This document shows, in pieces, positions 55,783 through 64,000 of a stretch of DNA of 64,000 nt. The DNA lies in contig JARWIR010000031.1 of assembly GCA_029959085.1 (NCBI GenBank), positions 6,076,001 to 6,140,000 on the forward strand, in the 5' to 3' direction. The notes under the pieces are model-generated. The model did no database searches, was not told the origin of the DNA, and saw nothing but the letters and a program-made list of their open reading frames with translations. Origin of the DNA: Nemophila menziesii (taxonomy: Eukaryota; Streptophyta; Magnoliopsida; Boraginales; Hydrophyllaceae). The position numbers and the translations under genes are program-made. Each line of letters starts with the position of its first letter. Position 1 is the stretch's first letter.

Positions 55783-56383
55783 TTACTTAACCTTGACTTT
55801 ACATGCCGTGATAACACATTTATCATATGAGATAAAAAAATATAACAAAAATAAACATATATAATAACTGTAGTGATAAGAAGAATTAGACAAGTCATTA
55901 TAGCTTGAATAATGTGAGTAATAATGTAAAATCCTCCTCCGAAAATGATTATCACAAGAATACCAGATATGGGGTACTTTAAAAACATATATTATAGCTG
56001 AAAAACAACATATAAAACTCCAATACCTAGAACCTACAGTAAATTCATAAAATTCATATCTTCTCATATTTTCCCCAAACTCTTCAATCAATGGTTCTTT
56101 TGGACCTAACACCAATGCCTTGTGTTTACGAAACTCGTCAGAAACATCGCAACGCCTACATATACATTTTCGAATAAAAAAACACATAAAAGCTCGTAAT
56201 TCTGTGAAAATCGTTGACTTTTTTTCTTTTAGTTTGGAGGACTGACTTTGATTTTTTTAAAAGAATCCTCAATACTTTCCTACCCAATCCATATATAACC
56301 ATATCCATAGCATTAGATACCCTTCTACCACATAACAACTCAATGAAATATAAACAAACTAAAAAGAGAAAGGAAAAATTCAT
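55783..56383 (-). other. Possible minus-strand exon(s), unrecognised
   Basis: Two overlapping minus-strand frames. 56383-56156 starts MNFSFLFLVCLYFIELL, which is signal-peptide-like. 56187-55783 holds the protein-like part EFRKHKALVLGPKEPLIEEF, GENMRRYEFYEFTVGS. The second part could end at a splice donor (aggtattgg near 56026), after which the frame becomes low-complexity. I do not recognise a family; it may be a gene fragment or chance. Confidence 0.25.
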
Positions 56384-56499
56384 ATGTAGTGAATCTTTGA
56401 GTGGTAGGTTAGTTTAGATGACGAGGTGAATGGATGCATTAAAATAAGATAAGAAGAGGAAGAGATATTATTTGGGGAAGATGAGAGATTTACCTAGAG

Positions 56500-58381
56500 T
56501 AAAGAGAGAACAATCAATCATCATGGGTGAACCGAATGAGCCGAAACCAAAGTTCAAGGTACCTACTCCACCAAAAACAACTACGGTAAGAATCAAATTA
56601 CCAGCCGCACTGGAAAGAAGATACCACAAATACTATTAGCTAAGGTTCGTCCTCGAATTATCAAGATGTACCAAACAAAAAGAAGAAAAATGATTTCGAA
56701 GTACTACTTGAGGAGAGCTAGTGCATGTTCATTTGGTTGATAAAGAGGCCAAGAAATACAAGATATTTGATACACAAGTAATGATGGAAACCAAGCTAGA
56801 CCACATCCTCTACTTGCTTGGGAAAGGACCAGAGTGACATGTTGATCGCAACTTGGATGGGACATTCGAATGTCGAGTAATATTTACTGAACTCTCTCCT
56901 ATAATACATTATTTGTTAGTGTATATTAGTTAAATTTTATCTTTTATTCAAGTCTTTTTGAGTTATGAGGACACGACTCAATTTTGAGTCGGTGGTGGGG
57001 ATTCATACTTTTCATTCCCGTTTTTTATCTCCACTTTATGAAAAAACCATAATTTTTTTTAAACAACCTAATGTATAATATAGGGCATTGGCGCAGAATT
57101 TAATAATTGTCCCCCTGTTAGAATAGTTTTTGCAAGTTAATGATAGTAAGTAGTGTATATTGAAACCGATTCATAACGCAATTATATATTTTCAATCAAA
57201 CACAAATTAAAAGATAGAAAATAATAGTAAGAAATGCTTAGAATTAAGTTCGAGCACATGTAGAATGAGCGGTTCGTAGAACTCGAGGTCCGAACTAGTT
57301 GAAAACCAGCTTAACCTATGAACTAAAAGTGGTAAAATAGAGAGACCAGTAGTTTGTAAAATTATTTAGTCATTAATTTGATAAGCCACATGTGTTTTTT
57401 AGCTTGATAATCCTGATTAATTGAATATATTTTCATCTTGGCCCACTTCTAGCTTGTACCCATTTCTTAGCCACATTATAAGCCATACCCCTTGGATTTA
57501 TAAAACTTATTCATATGACCTACACTCCAATCGCAAAAAAGCATTAAGAACGTCGTTCTTTGAGATTGAGTTTGGGGTAGTGGGTATCGATTATGAGATA
57601 CACATTGGGTGGGTTAGCTTATTATGCACTATTGACGACACACTTATTGTAATCCTTTGCCAGATTTCTAAAACATAAAAAAATTAAAAAGAGAAGATAT
57701 ATTTAGAAAAAGAAAATAAAAAGAAGAAAAATATAAAAAAATAACTCGACATGGAAATTTATACTAAAAAGGGTTGCATGCTCAACTTACAAAAAAGGAA
57801 TGAAAAAGAAAAGTTAAAATAAAAGAACCGACAAAGGAATTTTGAAAATTATCGTGAAATAGGACTTTTAAGGGATTATATCTATGGGATTGAGTGATCA
57901 CATTTAAGAGTGTAAGCTTAAACTCTAAGGTGAATCGTCAATGACTAGTGAGGAGAGAACAAAAATATCACTTCAAACTATCGAAATACGTATCATACCG
58001 ATCCTAAGCCACGATAAAACCGAAAGACCTTAGGTTTTCTAACTATATGGTTAAGTAAAAATTTATAATTTACTAAGTTGGCAAGTATACCATTGAATAA
58101 TATGTTAGGATCGATGAACACCATATAGTCGTCATATCAAATTAAGTAACAACTGATCCTTCTTGCATTGTTAAACTAATCTAATCTTGAACTTATGACG
58201 TGTTGATTCTTTGTATTTAAGTGTATGTGAATTAGTTCTTAATTATTATTGTATGAGACTTGCTAGGATAGTGCTCTCGGATCATTGGTTATTTTCTCTT
58301 CTACTTCTACGATTAGTTGGACTTAGGCCAAAAATTTAGTTCTTATTTTGTCAAAACGATAAAATTTTGAGATGGGAGTCT
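56500..58381 (+). mobile_element. Gypsy internal remnant before a 3' LTR
   Basis: Non-coding remnant of a plus-strand Tat/Athila-like element. The stem-loop arms gagttatgag...acacgactc (56960-56979), the following gagtcggtggtgggg, and the block gagtttggggtagtggg (about 57570) match UTR parts of the inner and outer elements on the other strand. A PPT, gatgggagtct, at 58371-58381 leads into the LTR. The left boundary is not defined. Confidence 0.55.
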
Positions 58382-59905
58382 TGATCTCTCCTTTATTGTG
58401 ATATATCATGAGACCTAATTTTGGGCGTATTTAGGACTTAGATGAGGTTATTTTTCCTAATATTTGATGTTCACTGATTTCTTCTCTTGTTTAGGTTTTT
58501 ATGTTACTTTTAGAGTGTTTGTTTGTTAAATAGGTGTTAAGTGTAAATCTCTTAGGTAATTGGATACTATAAGACCCCTATACAATGATAAGAAACCATG
58601 AAATCAATATTATCCCCAAGTCACGACATTAAAGAATAATTCAATCGTTTTTGGACAGCTGGAGCATTAACAAGGAAAACTTGGAAATTGACTTATGAGA
58701 GTCACCACGTACTATCAGTTAAGATTCTGGATGAGTCCTTTGGTTTAATGGTAACATTTGAAGTAAGGAGCGCTTGAGATATTATGGTTCATGATTTGGA
58801 GTTATGATGACAGAATTATTAAATTTGCATCTTCCTTGATACGAACCATTTCACATACCCTTAAAAACTTTTTTGTGTCAATTTGGACCATTTAAATGGG
58901 ATCCACAACTCTAGAAACGCTTTGTAGATAACATATCATATTATTGTGTCAAATTTAGGCTTAAGAACTTTGGGATGGATCCATACACTCATGGATAAGA
59001 AGAACAAAGAAGAAGGATTTCTACTCATCCGTTTAATTCCCACCTATCTTTTTTCATTTCGCAACAATTATTAGTGTAATTTTATTCTATTTGTCATTCT
59101 AAACCTGAATATTATACTTTTAATTATTTAATTTCATTATTTATGTGTGAACTAAAATTCTCATAACTTTAGAATTGTATGATGTATAAACCATAGGATT
59201 GAATTTATGTTTTTATTTCATCTGCGATTATTAATAATTGAAATTAATGATTACTCTATTGATTTAATTATGTATTTGACTATAAATTTCATCCCTTTCT
59301 CTGTCCAAGTATAGGACTACTCTTGGTAATTATGATTTTCACCCGGAAAGGAGGTTTGGGTTACAAAAGCGATATATAAGCAATTGGTGTGCGTTAGTGA
59401 ACCTGGTAGTCTTGACTTGCCCGATAGACAATAGGGTTAGAGACCTTAGCACCGATATTCACTTAGATTTCACTCGGAAGAGGTCTCTAATGGTTTTAGG
59501 AATTTTCCTAAGCTACCCTTAAGTAAATTAGGAAGAATTTAGAATCCCGGGTATTGCATAATTCCCAATTAGGCCTTAAAAATGAATGTAAAGTCAATAC
59601 TAGTTGGATTACTTGCGAGTTTACAAGCTATACTCTTATAATCTTATTCTTAGTGTTTGTATTTTATTCACTTATTTAAGTTATAATTAGTTTTATTTAA
59701 TTGCATATTTAGTCCTTAATCAAAATTCCAACAATTATTTACTATCTTTTAAATTTTAGTTTCACAACTCAGTCTATAACATCTTAGAAACACACAAGAA
59801 TAATTAACCTTCATACTCTTTGTGGAGACGATAACTCTATATAGTTACTCTTTATTACCTGTCAACGATCCTTAAACTTGTGTGGAGTGTTTCTCTCGGG
59901 TGTTG
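58382..59905 (+). repeat. Gypsy 3' LTR, plus orientation
   Basis: It starts tgatctctcctttattgtg directly after the PPT and runs to about 59905. It shares tgatgtctc-type 5' ends with the minus-strand LTRs, and its part 59280-59880 is close to 23489-24074. The right end is uncertain (about +/- 30 bases). Confidence 0.6.
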
Positions 59906-59929
59906 GTTATTATATCACACTCTTGGGGA

Positions 59930-60200
59930 TGACAAAAAGAAAGAGGCTTAAAGACTAAAAGGAGCTAATAATGGTATAAACGTTATTTGGAAGTCAAGCT
60001 AAAAGGAACAAGTGGCTTATGAAAGAACCGTCTTGGTCATTTTTCGTGCTGTGTATTCTCTTTAAGTTATTTACATCCAAGTCACAAGTAAAGTAGATTT
60101 TAGACTAGATTGGATCTCATGTTTTACACACCTACTCAGTTGTCTCTTAATTCATAGGCCCTTATATGCATTGTTTGTAAATATTCTTTCCATACTAATA
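59930..60200 (-). repeat. Gypsy UTR fragment
   Basis: Homologous to 29150-29530 and 34160-34560 (aaaggcttaaagactaaaa, aagtggcttatgaaagaac, ttggatctcatg). In this orientation it belongs to a minus-strand element, so it is not continuous with the LTR before it. Confidence 0.55.
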
Positions 60201-60399
60201 CGTTTTCATATGCACATTTCAAGTACAAATATGGAAAATTCAAAAGGCAAGAAATTTTTATTATTATTGGCTCGTTTTATATATGCTTTCAAATGACATT
60301 ACTAGTTCAATGCCTACTTACTTATCTCCTATATTCTAATTTTTATTTAAATATTTAATTTTTGATCTCAAAAGCCTCATCCAAATAATAGAAGAGTGT

Positions 60400-60684
60400 T
60401 TGGGGATCACACTTAGGTTCCAAAAATGTTTGCACATGGTTAACGAGAAGATTGAGTGTGAAAGACATCGTATAGTGTCTCAGAATGCTCGTAAATGGCT
60501 TGAGCGCTCAAATGAAGATAGATGTCTCTATATGATTAGTATAAGTGACTCGAACCAACATGATGATGTGGAACTTTCTGAGGACTATATAGCCCATGGT
60601 CGCATGAGGCTCGGTCCAAGCCTATACCTCTTATCGCACATCTACGGACAGTTGTGGCTCGGTTTAGGCCAATACCACATGTGA
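60400..60684 (+). other. ORF of 94 codons, unrecognised
   Basis: Open frame MGITLRFQKCLHMVNEKIEC...; the middle (ERHRIVSQNARKWLERSNED) looks protein-like, but the end runs into the tandem repeat at 60655. No family is recognised. It could be a transposon fragment or chance. Confidence 0.2.
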
Positions 60685-60892
60685 CACTACTATCAGCCCC
60701 CCTAGTACAGTCAGCTTGATCATCTATATCTTGATCAACTGAGGCTTAGTCCAGGACAATACCATATTCAACTGTGGGTCGATACAGGCCAATACCACAT
60801 ATTACACTACTAATTGTTCCCCTAGCACAGTCAACTAGATCGTCTAATATTTGATCGCCTAAGGCTCATTCCAGGACAATAACACGCATGAC
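60655..60892 (+). repeat. Tandem repeat, two units of about 115 bp
   Basis: ggccaataccaca, cccctag(t/c)acagtcaact and gctcattccaggacaata-type motifs recur at a distance of about 115-120 bases, with moderate divergence. Confidence 0.75.
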
Positions 60893-62739
60893 ACTCAAGT
60901 TTGTCGAAGGTCATTGTTTGGGGACTGAACGCGCGTAAATGACTCTACATCTCAAAAATTGAATTGTTTGACTATTTTATTGGCGATGTTGACTCAGATC
61001 GTTTTCGTGACGATTCATTTATGGAATGATGGTCGGTTCGGGTCTTACACGCTCACACCCCCGCACGCGCTGGCTGTGTTACCTGGTGGTGCTACTCACG
61101 TGACTTTGTTGATTAAAAGAGTTGTTACACTCTCATTGACTGTTCATGCACACGAGTTGTATTCTAGTTCATTGGATATGCACACAAATTTATCAAAGGG
61201 TTGTATGGTAGATGCGATGTGACATATGTTGGTTGGTAGCACAAATTCAGTCATCAATTAAAGTTTTTACTGTTCTTCAATAATACTAGTCATGATGGCA
61301 TTACATGGCTTGATCTTATTCGCTACAACAATACAATCAACAATTTGAGCCTTTGAATAGTAAACTGCACATAGTGCCAGCTTCTTGTGATATATTAGGC
61401 TACAAGAGGCTGGTCTGCTACACTCATAACAATTGCTAGTTCCTTCTTATATCCATGTGTCATGCCCGGATTGACTGGATTTGTATGGTATGATTCACCA
61501 CAATTAGTGAAGACAAACCATTCTTTCTCATTACCTCTGCTAAGTGTCAGGGTGCTAATGGATAGCTAGATGGATATTGTCAGCATCCAAGCAGGGTTTG
61601 GCCAGTTGTGGAATTTTCAACACTATGTGCCAAACATTTGGTGTTTGGACTGGTACGATTAGTATTCCATTCAGTTGAACAGTCAACTATAGTCAATAAG
61701 TCATGTACACGACATGGCTCACACCCATTTTATATCACTTCATGACCAGTATTCACCCTTTGAACGGGATGTGGCGGCCTTCTATTGGTTATGCCCATTG
61801 ACATTTCAACACTTTTCTTATTCATTTCCTCGATCATGTGATTCAATCCTATTTACCAATAATTCTTCATCAACAATTTTGTTACTCGTTGAGTCTTCAT
61901 TTTGAATGCCGACATCACCCATTAGTCTTAATGACATCACCACAATATCTGATGCATGCATTTCATCGTCATTGTCATAAAGTGACATCATCCCATAATC
62001 ATTGTCACAAAGTTACATCATCCTATAATATTCATCATAATTGTTAAGTCTTTTTTAGGGGTAATTATTTGTGGATTGTTTTGATTCAACTTTAAATTGT
62101 CCAACAACATTTCTCCCTATATTTTCCCACAAGCCAATACAATTATTTCTTCAATCCACAAATATATTCCATCCAGGAAAAGTCACAACTCTTCACAAAC
62201 CAATCACAAAAAGTCTCGATCACCCAACAACTCAACTTTCAACTAATAAACCACAACCAATATTTCCCAACCATTATACGCCACACACTTTTCATTAACA
62301 AAGAATTATCCCATGCCTCAAGATTCTTCAAGCCTTAACCACCTTCAATCTTGGGAGTGAAAATTTTCTCCCTCGATGTAGACGAAGACTTTTTATTCCA
62401 ATACATCAAATACTAATAATATCACTACGGACATTACCCATAATCAAAAAATTTGTAAACCAAAAAATATGATACCTTGGAGGACTAGTAAAATAAGTTC
62501 GAGTTTACGATATAAGTCAAACTCGAATCGTTCCATGATCTCACGCGCTCCCCCAGTTTAACCCTTGAAGGTTGATAATCATTTTTATGCTAAATAGATG
62601 ACCCGTGAGAAACTCCTATATATTTAAACATTATCATCTCAACCAACATTTTCGTCAAACCATTTATAACAACAAATTATTCTTTACCCGTAATTCCCAC
62701 AAAATATAAACTAGACTTCATAAAGTTCATACAGAGACC
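60893..62739. other. Spacer, little recognised
   Basis: About 1.8 kb. A short tandem pair lies at 61976-62028 (ataaagtgacatcatccc and acaaagttacatcatcct). The last few hundred bases may be the 3' part of the LINE relic that follows. No gene is supported. Confidence 0.35.
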
Positions 62740-63560
62740 CGAACACTCACTAAAATAATCCATTTATTTCATAAAGATTTAAACAGATCTTCAATCACCT
62801 CTAGCCATGATCACAAGATCGTTTGCAAATGCAAGGTGGGTGACCTAAACTTCCTACATTTTAGGTGATAGAAAAATGCTTGAACTTCCTTTCCTCAACC
62901 AATCGAGACAAATGTTCTAAACATAAGATAAAAATATAAGTATATAAAGGATCACCTTGACACAACCTATTTAATCCATTGAAGGATCTATGAGAGCCTC
63001 TACTAATGGATCATGAGTATGATAGGGATGTCATATATTCCATTATCCATCCTATATACTATTCTAGAAACTTTAACCCCACTAGGACTTCTTGAACAAA
63101 TCTCCATGAAATTGTGAAAATAGATTTCTGAAATCAAATCTTGATCGTGCATCTAGGGAGCTCTAAAGGTTATTATAACCTCTCAACAATTATTTTATCA
63201 AATTAATTGTATCAGACATATGACGACACTTGGCGAAAGAACTTTGATCCTTATCTAGGATTCTATCTAGGATTAGATTCATACGCTCGGAAATTTGCAT
63301 TGTCTTGTGAACCACGTTACAATAAGATATAGGTCAGAAAGCATCGATCTATGTGCTATCATCTGTTTTGGGTATGAGAACTAGAATTGTATGATTAAGT
63401 TGTTTAAAATGGATCCAAAAGTTAGGAATTTTCTTACTACATCTATCACACTTTTTCCAACTATATTCAAAGACTTTTTGAAGAATTGAAATGAATATTC
63501 ATCCGTCTGGGAGATTTATAAATATCAATTAAAAAAATGCCTCTCTATTATCTTCTTGGG
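62740..63560 (-). pseudogene. LINE reverse transcriptase relic
   Basis: Minus-strand reading with many stops and frame changes. Near 63300 it shows PISYCNVVHKTMQIS, then DQSSFAKCRHMSDTINL, then the start of the palm, and near 62840 THLAFANDLVIMARGD, where the usual FADD active site is FAND. This is the order of an L1-type RT. No A tail or TSD was found. It is much older than the LINEs at 94 and 11198. Confidence 0.7.
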
Positions 63561-63849
63561 ACACATCGACACATAGAGAAATAATATAGGAGGATAAAAG
63601 TCAAAGAATCATGTGTAGGACAAGACAATAATAGTTAATTACCCTAAGCTCGATGGTGAAATGGTATAGAAGTAATGCAACAAGGATCCAACTTCTTCTC
63701 CAAGCTTTTCTCTATTCTTCAATTGGGTCTTCTGACTTCTAATGATATAATTTTGAGAAATAATGATTAAGGACTAATAAAGGACTGCCAAGGGAACCTC
63801 TCTAATGTTAATAACTTATACATATAGAGTAAAAAACGTGTTTATGGAC

Positions 63850-64000
63850 TGTGGGATTTTTTTAGTAACTAAACACTAAAGAAGAGAAACAACTACCGCA
63901 AGTATACAAGTCGCCCAAGTAATAAGTAAATAAAAACGGGATAAATCGTCTCCACAAGGATTGCGAGGTGAAATATTAGTGTTTAATTGATCGATAGAAC
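63850..64000 (-). repeat. Start of another gypsy LTR, cut by the window end
   Basis: actaccgcaagtatacaag, cccaagtaataag and a later gtctccacaagga are the landmarks also seen near the left ends of the LTRs at 26474 and 32322. The orientation is that of a minus-strand element. Confidence 0.55.

Noticed and set aside
57421..57678. 85-aa plus-strand ORF
   Set aside because: It lies in gypsy UTR sequence shared with non-coding parts of the other elements.

Overview
The window is nuclear DNA of a land plant, most likely a eudicot. The signs are an F-box/FBA gene, an HD-ZIP III-like START-domain gene with short GT-AG introns, Ty1/copia and Ty3/gypsy LTR retrotransposons, L1-type LINEs with plant zf-RVT and RNase H tails, tRNA-derived SINEs, hAT-like MITEs, a Helitron and AT-rich spacers. 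I cannot name the species. It is a repeat-dominated region with few host genes. Coordinates of old repeats are approximate; coordinates of elements with target-site duplications (TSDs) are exact unless stated.

Layout. 94-1906: 5'-truncated LINE (+). 2206-2992 and 10491-10875: the two halves of one minus-strand F-box gene, split by a nearly intact Ty1/copia element (2993-10490, minus, TSD gtaga). That element carries an extra ORF in its leader. 11198-14353: second truncated LINE (minus). 14548-15310: hAT-like MITE. 15373-18003: large foldback element with a doubled core. 18021-18638: cluster of tRNA-derived SINEs. 20104-22140: gypsy gag relic with a recent 456-bp tandem duplication. 22756-24074: LINE and LTR scraps.

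24075-41269 is a Ty3/gypsy (Tat/Athila-like) element on the minus strand with TSD gcaac and a large pol deletion. A younger, related non-autonomous element (26474-34143, TSD attgt) is inserted in it. Both carry a GC-rich tandem repeat in the equivalent place and share a stem-loop and a post-coding motif. 41536-42480 is a decayed gypsy integrase (+). 42990-44000 and 46470-47570 are two diverged copies of a promoter-plus-exon cassette (site II and telo-box), with an hAT-like MITE (44469-45422) and a copia RNase H relic between them. 49818-51170 is a Helitron filled with a degenerate CTTAAC array and preceded by a second Helitron-like 5' end.

53406-55009 is the most interesting host-gene candidate: a spliced plus-strand gene derived from the START region of an HD-ZIP III transcription factor. 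It has no homeodomain in view, no room for a MEKHLA domain, and the segment that normally carries the miR166 site is missing. The rest (55010-64000) holds one + oriented gypsy LTR, gypsy UTR scraps, a short tandem repeat, a decayed LINE RT (minus) and the start of another LTR at the window edge.

No operon-like cooperation exists here. The story is one of host genes broken or bracketed by transposons, and of transposons nested in transposons.
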